DNA of 64,000 bases from contig NZ_JAERMK010000016.1 in NCBI RefSeq assembly GCF_016918015.1, positions 78,440 to 142,439 of the forward strand. The letters are read 5' to 3'. Below, one piece after another: positions 7,197 through 16,393 of the stretch. Made by a program: the position numbers and the translations under genes. The stretch is from Glycomyces sp. YM15 (lineage in GTDB: Bacteria > Actinomycetota > Actinomycetes > Mycobacteriales > Micromonosporaceae). The number at the start of each line of letters is the position of its first letter. Within the stretch, counting starts at the first letter, position 1. The notes below the pieces were generated by a model that ran no database searches, was not told where the DNA came from, and worked only from the letters and a program-made list of their open reading frames with translations.

Positions 7197-7522
7197 AACG
7201 CCTCCTTGTAGACAGTGAGGCCACGGACCGTAACGCGCACAAGCGAAACCAGCAAGAAAGTTCATGACGAACTCTGCCGCACCGCAGGTCAAGGCGCCCA
7301 GTGCGACACACTGATCGGCCCTGGCACATCTACACGTCGGCGTATCACCTGAACGATCGGGCCTAGGGCGACGCTAAGTCGCCCGTAGGGCCGGTGAGGC
7401 CACCATCAATGCCTCGGTCCTCAGCGCTGTGCGCCAAGGCTGCAGCGGGTCTCAGCACATGGTGATTCTCAGGTAACGTCGAGTGCGGAAACCCTCAGCC
7501 GCGCAACACGACAGGACCCCCA
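7197..7522. promoter_or_regulatory. Divergent intergenic region with a 7-bp stem
   Basis: This 326-base gap lies between two divergent genes. GGGCGAC at 7366-7372 pairs with GTCGCCC at 7378-7384, extended imperfectly by GGCCTA and TAGGGCC. I see no coding potential and no clear sigma-factor boxes; the element is a likely operator or leader hairpin for the rightward block. Confidence 0.4.
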
Positions 7523-7939
7523 TTGCAACACGACGACCTCGAAACCCTCCGAATCCTCGATGACGCCACTCGCGCCGACATCCAACACATAGCCACCACT
7601 TGGAACCTCCACCCCGCCACCGTGATCCGTTCCATGATCCGGTCCGGGCTCGCCGTCGAGTCCCTGCCCTGCACCGCAGGACGCGAATCCGACCTCCTGT
7701 TCCACCTGACCGCCTACCTGGCAATGCACGGCTGGCAGCCCGGCCGCGTCCCCGACACCACCCAGGTCGCCGTCATCCTCTGGTACCACCCGACCGGACT
7801 TGCCGCCGCCGTCCCCGCCAGCGCCGACACCCCAGGCTTCTCCGACCTGTACCGGTCCGCTGCCGAACACATCGCCGAAGCAGAACAGCGACCCATCACC
7901 GCCCTCGCCGACGACCTCACGCCCGCACGCAGGACTTGA
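7523..7939 (+). CDS. Small protein with ribbon-helix-helix-like N-terminus
   Basis: A 138-residue protein starting at TTG 7523, with AGGACC 6 bases upstream. Residues 8-50 ('LDDATRADIQHIATTWNLHP' then 'TVIRSMIRSGLAVESL') have the spacing of a ribbon-helix-helix or MetJ/Arc-like DNA-binding fold. The C-terminal 80 residues are not recognised. It is the first gene of an eight-gene rightward block and may control it. Confidence 0.55.
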   Translation: MQHDDLETLRILDDATRADIQHIATTWNLHPATVIRSMIRSGLAVESLPCTAGRESDLLFHLTAYLAMHGWQPGRVPDTTQVAVILWYHPTGLAAAVPASADTPGFSDLYRSAAEHIAEAEQRPITALADDLTPARRT

Positions 7940-8004
7940 GGAGGCCCGCCCCGTAACCGTGTTGATACGCTCACAGCCGATCCGCGACGGAAAGGGCACC
8001 TCCG

Positions 8005-8820
8005 ATGAGCGACACCACCACCGAGACGATCGACTGGGCATGGGCGGTCCTCGACCGCGTCATCACGCCGACGCAAACCGGTTTCAGGGAATCCCACACG
8101 GTCACGATCGCCACCGTTCCCGACCCGCGCAAGGCCGACTACCTCACCAGCCCCGAACATCTGATGAACGTCAGCGGCGACATCTACCCTGACTACCCAG
8201 TGCGCGAACACGGATGGGAAACCGTCAGCGACTTCGACTACCTTGCCACCACCGTGGTGAAGCCAGTCGACACGAACACCAGCTTCGGGATCCTCCCGCA
8301 CTACCGCGCCGCCGCCCGCATCCGCCGCCAAGGCCTCGCCATCCCCAGCGGCGAAGCGGAAACCGTGCCGTACGGCAACGAACTTGCGGCGCTCTTCGCG
8401 CCCGGACACCTCCCGTCCTTCCTCGGCGGCGACAGCGAACACCCGCTCCTGGGGTCAGTCTCAGCGTCCCTGGACCTCCTCGGGGAAACCGCCGCGACCG
8501 GCATCCGGCATTGCGACCAGCCCTGGCACACCGGGCCCAACGCCGGCGACGACCCCGACTGCACCCACATGTTCATGGCCCGCACCACCGTCGACGCCTT
8601 CCACGGCTGGTTCCTTGAGGCCGTCCGCGAACACGGCTGGCCGATCATCGGCGTTGACCTGCTCCGGGTGTGCCACCTCGCCGCCGAGCAGGCCGCCGCC
8701 CACCCCGACGCGGCATTCCGAGCCGAATGCCTTGCCATCGCCCGACAGCGAGCCGCTGAGGGCACCATGGACCCCGACCACCTGGCGCTTCTTGAAGCGT
8801 CCGTTGTACCCGCGCCCTGA
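8005..8820 (+). CDS. Conserved-looking protein of unknown function
   Basis: A 271-residue soluble protein with ATG at 8005. It has many aromatic residues and conserved-looking patches ('HCDQPWHTGPNAGDDPDCTH', 'FHGWFLEAVREHGWPIIGV') but no motif I can assign. No signal peptide or membrane segment is visible. It is the second gene of the rightward block leading to the PP2C and EEP genes, 65 bases after its neighbour. Confidence 0.6.
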   Translation: MSDTTTETIDWAWAVLDRVITPTQTGFRESHTVTIATVPDPRKADYLTSPEHLMNVSGDIYPDYPVREHGWETVSDFDYLATTVVKPVDTNTSFGILPHYRAAARIRRQGLAIPSGEAETVPYGNELAALFAPGHLPSFLGGDSEHPLLGSVSASLDLLGETAATGIRHCDQPWHTGPNAGDDPDCTHMFMARTTVDAFHGWFLEAVREHGWPIIGVDLLRVCHLAAEQAAAHPDAAFRAECLAIARQRAAEGTMDPDHLALLEASVVPAP

Positions 8821-8905
8821 TGCGCACCCGAAACGGCCGCCCCACGAGCCGCGAAAAACCCGTAAAATAGGTGCTGAACGCACACTGATCCCCGAGGAGC
8901 CTGCC

Positions 8906-9163
8906 GTGACTTTCCTGGACCGTTTCGATGCCTCGGCGGAGACCGCTGACGGCGGCGCGTACACGCTCCACCTCAACGGGAACGACATCGACGTGCGCCG
9001 CGGCGACGACTTCACGATCGACGGCACACGCATCGTCTGCGACGACAACGGACAGGTCACGATGACCAGCGGCGGCGGGAACCCGAAGTTCGAGAACAAC
9101 TTTCAGCAAGCGCCCAAGCGCATCGTCAAAGCGGACGTCATCACCAACCTTCGCCTCGACTAG
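8906..9163 (+). CDS. Small beta-rich protein, unknown function
   Basis: An 85-residue protein. I chose GTG 8906, preceded by GAGGAGCCTGCC; upstream readings in this frame overlap the preceding gene and look antisense-like. The sequence alternates strands ('YTLHLNGNDIDVRRGDDFTI', 'RIVCDDNGQVTMTSGGGNP') and ends in a basic tail. It precedes the next gene by only 3 bases, so the two are translationally coupled. Confidence 0.6.
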   Translation: MTFLDRFDASAETADGGAYTLHLNGNDIDVRRGDDFTIDGTRIVCDDNGQVTMTSGGGNPKFENNFQQAPKRIVKADVITNLRLD

Positions 9164-9166
9164 GTC

Positions 9167-9499
9167 ATGTACACGTACCTGGTCGCGTTCGAAGGACGCA
9201 ACGTCGCCACGGGAACCGCTCAGCTCATGAACTCGGTGACCACTGTTGGTGTTCCCGTGGACTCCCCCGAGCGGTACAAGGAACTCGTTCGCGCCATCCG
9301 CGTGGACCAAGCCAACCCTGATCTCGAGATTGTCATTCTCAACTTGCAGCTTCTCGGTGACCCAGCTGCGGAACAGATGCGGCTGCGGGTCGAGACCTTC
9401 GCCGCCCGGCACACCATGCCGTACACGGACGCGCTCGCGAAACTTGTTGCTCTCGGACTCAAGGCCGCCGACAACGCGAATGGTGAGGGCAGCGTCTAA
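9167..9499 (+). CDS. Small helical protein, unknown function
   Basis: A 110-residue protein with ATG 9167, 3 bases after the previous stop. The N-terminus is strand-rich ('YTYLVAFEGRNVATGTAQLM') and the C-terminus helical ('AARHTMPYTDALAKLVALGL'), the latter resembling short nucleoid or ribbon-helix-helix extensions. It lies directly upstream of the PP2C gene. No family recognised. Confidence 0.55.
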   Translation: MYTYLVAFEGRNVATGTAQLMNSVTTVGVPVDSPERYKELVRAIRVDQANPDLEIVILNLQLLGDPAAEQMRLRVETFAARHTMPYTDALAKLVALGLKAADNANGEGSV

Positions 9500-9588
9500 C
9501 TCCCCGCTTGACAGGCGCACCGGACCTGCTCCCCCGATCGGTCAGCATCCCCCAGCGAACCACGCTTCAACGAACGGAATCCCTGCCT

Positions 9589-10410
9589 GTGCGCATCACC
9601 GCTGCTACTGACCCCGGATCGGCTAAACCGAACGAGGACGCGTTCATCGCCAGCGAGCACGTCCTCGTTGTCGTCGACGGCGCCACGGCACGAACGGAAA
9701 CTCGATGCCGCGAAGGCGTCAGCGTATACGCGTATCGGCTCGCAAGCGCGCTTGCGCACCACGCCGCTGACCGCAGCAAGTCCATGCAGGACGCGCTCGC
9801 GGCCGCGATCGGCGACGTGACCGCTATGCACGACCCCGCGTGCGACCTGACGTTCGACGGTACGCCGTGCGCGGTCCTCGCCGCAGCCCGCCCGAACGGT
9901 GACCTGCTCGAATGGATCGTGCTCGGGGATGTCACCCTCGCGATCGACCACGATAAGGGCCTGGACGTGCACCGGGTGACGCACCGGCACGTCGGTGAAC
10001 GCTACCGGGACGAAGCCGACCGGTACCCGATCGGCGACCCCCGGAAAGCTGAAGTGCTCCTCCAGATGAAGCAGGAAGAGCACGCCTGGCGTAACCGCCC
10101 CGGCGGGTACTGGGTGGCCTCCACGGACCCGACCGTGGCCTACCAGGCCCTCACCGGCGCGGTCACGCTCGCGGACGTCACCTCAGTCGGGATCTTCTCC
10201 GATGGTGCTGCACGCCTGGCTGACCTGTTCGTCGAAACCGACTTCGATGGCCTGCTGGCCATGGCGGCAAAGTCCGGCCCGACCACGATCATCGACCGCG
10301 TCCGCGCGCTCGAACACGCCGACCCTCTCGGCGAGCGGTACCCGCGAAACAAACGCAGTGACGACGCCACCGCCATCTACGCAACCCTCAGCGCGCCGGG
10401 TGCCTCATGA
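9589..10410 (+). CDS. PP2C-family serine/threonine phosphatase-like protein
   Basis: A 273-residue protein. GTG 9589 is chosen because the PP2C fold begins at once ('AATDPGSAKPNEDAF'); a TTG at 9508 would add 27 unrelated residues. Catalytic-metal motifs of the PPM/PP2C family are visible in order: 'NEDAF', 'VVVDGA', 'VLGDV', 'GIFSDGA' and 'RSDDATAIY'. These bind two Mn/Mg ions for phosphoprotein hydrolysis. It is soluble with no regulatory domain. Being followed at once by two EEP phosphodiesterase genes is unusual and suggests a phospho-substrate pathway. No kinase lies nearby. Confidence 0.72.
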   Translation: MRITAATDPGSAKPNEDAFIASEHVLVVVDGATARTETRCREGVSVYAYRLASALAHHAADRSKSMQDALAAAIGDVTAMHDPACDLTFDGTPCAVLAAARPNGDLLEWIVLGDVTLAIDHDKGLDVHRVTHRHVGERYRDEADRYPIGDPRKAEVLLQMKQEEHAWRNRPGGYWVASTDPTVAYQALTGAVTLADVTSVGIFSDGAARLADLFVETDFDGLLAMAAKSGPTTIIDRVRALEHADPLGERYPRNKRSDDATAIYATLSAPGAS

Positions 10411-10447
10411 GCACGCTCCGTTTCCGTCCCACAGGATGGGCCGCCGC

Positions 10448-11419
10448 ATGCGTGAAGTGACCCTCGTCGTCCAGAACATCGGGCGTGGCGCCGGCGCCCT
10501 CGACGCGCACCCTGGCATGCCCCGAGAGATGATCGGCGCCCAGCGCTGGCCGATGCTTGTCGAGCGACTCAAAACCGTGACATGGACCGAACCGGACGGG
10601 ACGGCCACTACGGTGACGCCGGCGCTCGTCGCGCTCAACGAATGCGAAGGATGGGACTGGGCCCGTCTCGAGACGGCCGCTGCCGACCTCGGACTTCAAC
10701 CGCTCGGCATCTGCACCGAAGGCTCCGGGAACGCCCCCGCCATGCTGTACGACCCCGCCCAGTTCGGTGCCGACGCCGAATGGTTCACGAAACACTCGAA
10801 CTCCTCCCATCACGGGCTCGGCCTTGCCGGCTTTGCAGTTCCCGGCCTCCCGGACGGGAAACGCCTCGGTGTGTGCGTCTCGCACCTGACGCCGTTCGAC
10901 CCTGACGCCGCCAAAAGCGAAGCGCACCTGGTCGCCTGCCGCGCCTACCGGTACGGCGGATACGCAGTCGCCTTGGGGGACTTCAACTATCTGCCGCTCG
11001 TCGGCCGTCACAGTTACGACACGGGCCCGATGACCGCGTACAACTGGGCGAACCGGTTCCACTTTCCTCGAGCGTTCTACTGGCAGCCGACCGGACGCAT
11101 CGGTAGGGCGATCCGCTCGATGCTGCTCAAAGTGCAACGACCGCGCCCGAACTTGAAGGTGGCCAAAGCGTTCCACGCGATGCGCCTAGGGGACGCCGCC
11201 GCACTCATGTACCAGCGCACCCGCAACAAGCAGTACCTGGCATGGACATGCCCGTCAATGCGCATCGACTGGATCTGCCTTTCCCCAGCACTCGCCGAAG
11301 CGCTCGTCGACTACCAGGTCATCACGAGCCCCGAATGGGCAAGTGACCACCATGCGGTCGCAGTCCGGCTCGACCTTGACCGGATCGACCACGCCAAAGC
11401 CAACTGGGACTACCACTAG
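10448..11419 (+). CDS. Endonuclease/exonuclease/phosphatase (EEP) family protein, first paralogue
   Basis: A 323-residue protein. ATG 10448 is preferred, with AGGATGG upstream; ATG 10436 is an alternative. All EEP motifs are present: 'LVVQNIGRG' (Asn), 'ALNECEGW' (metal Glu), 'VSHLTPFDP' (His), 'ALGDFN' (Asp/Asn), 'RIDWICLS' and 'SDHHAV' (catalytic His). The family cuts phosphodiester or phosphate-monoester bonds in DNA, RNA or small molecules. No signal peptide. It starts 37 bases after the PP2C gene and is followed 17 bases later by a second EEP gene, indicating tandem duplication. Confidence 0.78.
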   Translation: MREVTLVVQNIGRGAGALDAHPGMPREMIGAQRWPMLVERLKTVTWTEPDGTATTVTPALVALNECEGWDWARLETAAADLGLQPLGICTEGSGNAPAMLYDPAQFGADAEWFTKHSNSSHHGLGLAGFAVPGLPDGKRLGVCVSHLTPFDPDAAKSEAHLVACRAYRYGGYAVALGDFNYLPLVGRHSYDTGPMTAYNWANRFHFPRAFYWQPTGRIGRAIRSMLLKVQRPRPNLKVAKAFHAMRLGDAAALMYQRTRNKQYLAWTCPSMRIDWICLSPALAEALVDYQVITSPEWASDHHAVAVRLDLDRIDHAKANWDYH

Positions 11420-11436
11420 ACACAAGGGGATACCTC

Positions 11437-12351
11437 GTGGTGAAAGCTCCGACCGTACGGTTCGTCCTGCAGAACATCGCCCACGGCGGCTTCCGACTCA
11501 CTGGGGGCGGCCAGGTGGAAGACGACCGCTGGCCTGAAGGGATCCTGCCGCGCCTCCAGTCCGCGGGACCGATTGACGTGCTCGCGTTGAACGAATGCCG
11601 CGGCTGGGAAACGGAGACGACCGCGCCCGATGGAACGGTCTACCGCCCCTACCTCGAACGCGCGCAGAAGGACCTCGGCCTCGAACTTGCCGGGATCACC
11701 CGCGTGCATACCTTGGAAGGTCAACCGTCCGTCATCCTGTACAACCCGGACACGATGGGCGACCTCGTCAACTTTGACGATCGGCACCGCGACCAGTTCT
11801 ACCACGGGTACGGCATTGCCACGTGGAACACGCCCGGCCTCGAACAGCCGCTTTCCCTTGCCGTCTGCCACCTCGACCCGTACGACCGAGAACGGTCCAA
11901 GATCGAAGCGGCGAAACTCGCAACGCACGCCTACTACAACGGCCCGTACGCGTTCCTCGCCGGCGACTTCAACTCCAGCCCTATCACCGGACCTGACCCC
12001 GACATCGAGAAGATGCGGCCGTACAACCGCGCAAACCGGTGCGACTGGACGCTCGACGCTGCGACCGGGGAGCGGATCTGGACGCCGAACCGTGAAGTGG
12101 CACAACGGCTCCTGGACTACGAGTACTACGACACGGCCGTCCTTCATCACGAACGCACCGGCGACATGGCTGCGTTGGCGCGCACGGGGAAAACCGACCG
12201 TATCGACTGGGTCATGGCGTCCCGCGCACTGCGTGACACGGTCGTCGACTACCGCATGCTGACCGAACCGGCTGGGGCCAGCGACCACATGGGTCTCGCC
12301 GTCACGCTCGACCTCGCCAAATGCGCCCCTGCGACGTGGGCCTACGCATAA
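11437..12351 (+). CDS. EEP family protein, second paralogue
   Basis: A 304-residue protein starting at GTG 11437 (GTG 11440 possible) after AGGGGATACC. It aligns by eye with its neighbour: 'FVLQNIAHGG', 'ALNECRGW', 'VCHLDPYDRE', 'LAGDFNSSP', 'RIDWVMAS', 'SDHMGLAV'. All catalytic positions are intact, so both copies are probably active. The stretch between GDFN and RIDW differs in length and sequence from the first copy, suggesting different substrates. Same operon as the PP2C gene. Confidence 0.78.
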   Translation: MVKAPTVRFVLQNIAHGGFRLTGGGQVEDDRWPEGILPRLQSAGPIDVLALNECRGWETETTAPDGTVYRPYLERAQKDLGLELAGITRVHTLEGQPSVILYNPDTMGDLVNFDDRHRDQFYHGYGIATWNTPGLEQPLSLAVCHLDPYDRERSKIEAAKLATHAYYNGPYAFLAGDFNSSPITGPDPDIEKMRPYNRANRCDWTLDAATGERIWTPNREVAQRLLDYEYYDTAVLHHERTGDMAALARTGKTDRIDWVMASRALRDTVVDYRMLTEPAGASDHMGLAVTLDLAKCAPATWAYA

Positions 12352-12556
12352 TCGATCCGCACCTGACGGCCAACTCGCCGGAGCACCGCGCGCCCCGTTC
12401 GGGTCGCTGGATGCCGACCCGAACGTGTGGCGGGCCGAACATGTCCCAGCCGCGGCGGCAATCTGGGGCGACGCGCGACCGGTCCTGGCCGCCGCCGCGG
12501 CCAAGCCTGTGACCCACCGTCAGCCAGACCTGAGCGTAGGCAACTATTGCGACACA

Positions 12557-12865
12557 ATGAGACCTATGAATCCCGACCACGACGTCCGCGCCAACTCGGT
12601 TTCCATGTACTTCATCAACATCGTTCTCGACGTTCTAAACACGGAACTCACCCAATCGAAACCCGGTGAAACAGTCCTGGGGAACTCCGGTTACAACCGG
12701 CTTCAGGTTGCCGCAGCCGCTGCTACCGCCGCGTTCCGCAAGGTCGGACACGAATCGCTGCACCAGCGAATCACCGACCTGACTGGCAGCAGCGACTGCT
12801 CAGCGGTTACTGAGGTCCGCGACGAACTCCTGGCCGTTATTACCGCAATACCACCGGCCGAATGA
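12557..12865 (+). CDS. Small helical protein, unknown function
   Basis: A 102-residue protein from ATG 12557 (ATG 12566 possible); the same frame stays open upstream to a GTG at 12425. A possible -10 (AACTAT) ends about 10 bases before the ATG, consistent with a leaderless transcript. The product is helical ('YFINIVLDVLNTEL', 'AAATAAFRKVGHESLHQRIT'). Function unknown. The preceding 205 bases (12352-12556) read as a coherent but truncated coding stretch and may be a decayed gene end. Confidence 0.5.
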   Translation: MRPMNPDHDVRANSVSMYFINIVLDVLNTELTQSKPGETVLGNSGYNRLQVAAAAATAAFRKVGHESLHQRITDLTGSSDCSAVTEVRDELLAVITAIPPAE

Positions 12866-12962
12866 AGGAAACAATCGACCAATCCCCGTGGCACTAGCGA
12901 GCAGCCGTCACGGCGGGGGCAGAGCACCCCACCATGGCGGCGGCGCAAACTTCACGAACGGC

Positions 12963-13196
12963 CTACTGCTCGCGCTGGCCGATCAGCGCATCTTCAGGCT
13001 CAAACCGTTTCGCGGCCGCGGCCGCAACGTCTTCACGGTCAGCATCTGGAACGCCAGCAGCCCATGAACGCTCCAACGCACCCAGAACCTCCCCGAGCCG
13101 CGGGATCGGTTCAGTGTCCGTTCCCCGCACGCCGAACGAGGACCGGCAGTACCGCCACCACTGCTCCACCAAGTTCACCGCAGTTCGCGCCCGCAC
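12963..13196 (-). CDS. Small protein downstream of the ABC exporter
   Basis: A 77-residue protein beginning at GTG 13196, 8 bases after the exporter stop. Residues include 'VNLVEQWWRYCRSSFGVRG' and 'RLGEVLGALERSWAAGVPDA', a helical pattern without membrane segments. The same frame stays open far upstream but there it is antisense to the exporter's reading frame, so I start it after the exporter. It is probably co-transcribed with the transporter; function unknown. Confidence 0.5.
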   Translation of the reverse strand: MRARTAVNLVEQWWRYCRSSFGVRGTDTEPIPRLGEVLGALERSWAAGVPDADREDVAAAAAKRFEPEDALIGQREQ

Positions 13197-13204
13197 CGCT
13201 TTCG

Positions 13205-15160
13205 CTAGGGCAGATATGAGGCTGCTTGCAGGTCGAACATGGACGCGTATTTGCCGCCTCGTGCCATGAGCGTGCTGTGGTCCCCGGTCTCGATGATGCG
13301 GCCTTCCTCCAGGACGATGATCAGGTCCGCTGAACGCACCCCGGACAGGCGATGCGAGATGAGCACGGTGATCCCCTGCCCGGCCCGTTCCTGCAATGCG
13401 TTGAAGAGCTTTGCTTCGGCCAAAGCATCGAGCGCGGCTGAGGGCTCGTCGCAGATGAGGACGCCTTTCGCGTCCGGGTCGCGGAACAGGCCACGAGCTG
13501 CAGAGATCCGCTGCCATTGGCCGCCGGACAGCATCGTGCCGCCTTTGAACATTTTGGACAGGAGCGTGTCGTAGCCGTGGTCGAGTTTCATGATCATGTC
13601 GTGCGCGCCTGCGGTCTGCGCCGCTTCCGCGATCGCGTCCTGCTCCGCGTCGGCGTCGGGACGGCCGATCCGGATGTTCGTGCCCGCGCCGAGCGGCCAG
13701 TGGTAGATGATCTGGCCGATGACGGAGACGTGGCCGCGCCACCAGTCCGGGTCGACGAGCGCGAGGTCTTGGCCGTCCCACAAGATCTTGCCCGACGTGG
13801 GTGTGTACAGGCCTGAGAGAAGCTTCGCGAGCGTGGTCTTCCCGCTTCCATTCTCGCCGACGAGCGCGACCGTCTGCCCGCGTTCGATCTCGAGCGACAC
13901 GCCTTCCAGGGACAGCGCGTCCGCGCCCGGGTAGGTGAACGACACGTTGTCGACCGTGATCCGCTCCGGTGACGGCAGCGGGCCCTCGACGGGCGCTGGC
14001 ACGTGCCGGTGCGGTTGCGCGTCAATGCGTTCGTGCGTGGCTCTCTCGAACTCCTTGACCGCTTCGGCATACAGCGAATCCTCATACGTCGTGTTGATCG
14101 CGACCATCAGGCTCCGCATCGCGGCCCCACCAGACTGCAGCGCGACCACGGCGGCGGCCGCGGCCGCGAGCGGCACCATGCCAGTCCCGATCATGCCCAG
14201 CAGTGCCGCGTACACGCCGCCGAGCGCGACACCGGAAGCGGTACTTCCAGCGAGGCGCGTCCACGTCTGCTTCTGGATCACGGCGAAGTCCGCGGCCGTC
14301 TCGACAGCGACCATGACCCGGTACTGGGCTCGCAGCCACGGCCCGAGCTCCATGACGCGCACTTCGTCCGCCGTGTACTCCGACGCCATCAGCATCTCGT
14401 ACACCCACATGCGTCGCCGCCGCGAAACCCGCGACCGGTTCGACGCGTACTGGAGCCGCGCGGACCGCACCGCGGCCCAACCAGAGGGGAGCGCCGCAAG
14501 GAACAGGAGCACGAGCAAGATCGGGTTCAGCACGACCAGGGCCACACCCACCGCTGTGACGGTGACGAGGGCGGTCACGAGGTCGACGGTGTCTTCGACC
14601 AGTTCGACGACCGCGCGCACGCCGCGCTGGCGGCACTGTTCGATGATGTCGGCGTACGCGTCCTCGTCCCATGCCGCGCGCGGCACTTGTGTGGACAGTT
14701 CGAAGAACCGCGCTTCGATCGCGTTCTGCACCAGGGGTGCGAGACGCTGCTGCGCCCACCCGGCCGCGAGACCGAGCACGGACCTGCCCGCGGTTGCCCC
14801 GGCGACCACGGCCACCGCAGGGAGCGCGGCAACGATGCGGTCCATGGTCGGTTCGGCCGCGAACAAGGTCGCGGTCACGTCCGCGACACCGAGCAGCGCC
14901 GTTGTCGTCAGCACGCCGGCGGCGAGGTTCAATCCGAGCGCGAGGACGGTGAGCCACCGGTTCGCGTCCCACGCGAGCGCGATCGCCTCAGCGGCAAGCG
15001 CAGGCAGTTTCCGCGCCATACGCCAAAACGAGGCCGATTCGGCTTCGGTGGCGTGAACATACCAGGCCGCATCTTCGAGCTCTGGAAGTTCTGCGGCTGC
15101 GGCTTCGGCCGCGGGTTTCGGTCGTCGCTGCCGTGGAATGAGTGCCCACCACCGTCGCAT
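13205..15160 (-). CDS. ABC exporter half-transporter (permease plus ATPase)
   Basis: A 651-residue protein. The start is ATG 15160, 4 bases after AGGAGG. A cytoplasmic lead of about 60 residues precedes six hydrophobic segments (about 70-340), then an ATPase domain with Walker A 'GENGSGKTT' near 440, signature 'LSGGQWQR' near 545, Walker B 'LICDEPSAALD' near 568 and H-loop 'ISHRL'. This is the MsbA/HlyB-like exporter architecture, working as a homo- or heterodimer. No peptidase domain is present. Substrate unknown: the neighbours (a small protein and a broken TPR gene) do not reveal a biosynthetic cluster. Confidence 0.85.
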   Translation of the reverse strand: MRRWWALIPRQRRPKPAAEAAAAELPELEDAAWYVHATEAESASFWRMARKLPALAAEAIALAWDANRWLTVLALGLNLAAGVLTTTALLGVADVTATLFAAEPTMDRIVAALPAVAVVAGATAGRSVLGLAAGWAQQRLAPLVQNAIEARFFELSTQVPRAAWDEDAYADIIEQCRQRGVRAVVELVEDTVDLVTALVTVTAVGVALVVLNPILLVLLFLAALPSGWAAVRSARLQYASNRSRVSRRRRMWVYEMLMASEYTADEVRVMELGPWLRAQYRVMVAVETAADFAVIQKQTWTRLAGSTASGVALGGVYAALLGMIGTGMVPLAAAAAAVVALQSGGAAMRSLMVAINTTYEDSLYAEAVKEFERATHERIDAQPHRHVPAPVEGPLPSPERITVDNVSFTYPGADALSLEGVSLEIERGQTVALVGENGSGKTTLAKLLSGLYTPTSGKILWDGQDLALVDPDWWRGHVSVIGQIIYHWPLGAGTNIRIGRPDADAEQDAIAEAAQTAGAHDMIMKLDHGYDTLLSKMFKGGTMLSGGQWQRISAARGLFRDPDAKGVLICDEPSAALDALAEAKLFNALQERAGQGITVLISHRLSGVRSADLIIVLEEGRIIETGDHSTLMARGGKYASMFDLQAASYLP

Positions 15161-15275
15161 TCGGCCTCCTGTTGCGTCGTGTCCGGCAGGCATCATCCCA
15201 AGGGCCACCGACGAAACGGGCCCTCGAACGGTCCGTGCGGCCTGTCGGAAACGCGACACCGCGTCGCGGTAGGAG

Positions 15276-16303
15276 CTACGTGGTCAGACGCCGGACTGCT
15301 GGCGACGCCGCCCCGGCGGCCGTGTCGGCAAGGTCCCTGGCGAGGTCCTGGGACCACGGCCTGTAGGCAAGGAAGTCTGGGGACTCAGCGTCGATGAGCT
15401 CCAGGGTGGCGACCGCGCGGCCATGGTCACCGCACGCGGCTGCGGCCAGGGCAACATCCTTGTGGAAGTGCGCCCGCTGGTGCCCCGTGGTCAGCAGGGC
15501 CGCGTCGACGCGGCGGCTGCGGCCAGGGCAACATCCTTGTGGAAGTGCGCCCGCTGGTGCCCCGTGGTCAGCAGGGCCGCGTCGACGCGGCGGCTGCGGT
15601 CGAGCACAAGGTCGAACGCGCCCGCGATCATCGCTGTGGACATGGCGAACACGTTCACGTCGTTGACGGTGAACCGCGTCGGCCGAGCCGCCGTCTCAAG
15701 GCGCGCGCGTGCGACGGCGAGCAGTTCGTCTGCGTCGTCCAACGCACCGAACCCAGCGCAGGTGTATGCCGTACTTGAGGCTGTCTCCGCCCACGTTGAC
15801 AGTGCCGTGGGTTCTGTGAGACCGGTGGCGTGCTCAAGCCGGTCCGCGGCCGCCATCATCAACCCCGTTGCCCCGCTGTCCCCAGAGCGACGCACCACGA
15901 CCGCGGCGACACGTTCAGCTTCGCAGGCAGCGACCGCATCACCGGCCTCTTCCGCGTGGGCGCGAGCCTCAACCGCAAATCGAGCGGCCGTAGCCTCGTC
16001 TGAGGTGCGGTAGGCGACATGTCCGGCAACGGTCAGCAGACGCGAGAACAAGCCAGTAGCGACCGGTCGGTCCGCGCCTGCGGTGCCGTCCACTGCCGAC
16101 TGTCCGGCGGCAAGCAGGCTCGGCAGGGACTCGGCGAGCGCTGCCAACTGGGAAGCGTCCAAATCCCGGCGTGCTCCTGCGACCACGGCCGCGAACGTTG
16201 CGGTGTCGACCGGCGCGGCCGCAGCCCAAGCGACCGAACCCATCGGCACGACGGCGGCGGCAGTCGAAACCGCACCTGCAGTAAGAACGAGTCGGCGCTT
16301 CAT
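15276..16303 (-). pseudogene. TPR protein of the Streptomyces HTH/TPR regulator family, frameshifted by a 77-bp duplication
   Basis: From ATG 16303 the frame encodes an Arg-Arg/hydrophobic segment ('MKRRLVLTAGAVSTAAAV') and TPR-like helices ('YRTSDEATAARFAVEARAHA') like the C-terminal part of XRE-TPR regulators, without a helix-turn-helix. Reading stops at 15491 after 270 residues. A 77-bp tandem duplication causes this: 77 is not a multiple of 3, so the second copy is read out of frame. With one copy removed the frame continues through 'AHFHKDVALAAAACGDHGRA' and 'AYRPWSQDLARDLADTAA' to a TAG at 15276, matching the usual end of this family. The shortened product may still be made. Confidence 0.7.
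15437..15600. repeat. 77-bp tandem direct repeat, two copies plus the start of a third
   Basis: Copy 1 spans about 15437-15513 and copy 2 about 15514-15590; the first 9 bases of a third follow. The two copies are identical as far as I can read. The period (77) was measured from matching positions 15441, 15518 and 15595. Identity implies a recent event or an unstable, reversible one. Confidence 0.85.
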
Positions 16304-16393
16304 GCCTTGCACCATAAGGCCGTCAGAGGTTCCAGTCCACCACCACTCGCAGATCAGCCTTCGCCGAGACGCGGGCCTGGAGTGCCAACGCGT

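Noticed and set aside
14003..15397. 464-codon plus-strand open frame opposite the ABC exporter
   Set aside because: It is low-complexity Arg/His/Gly sequence antisense to a clear ABC transporter and reflects GC codon bias.
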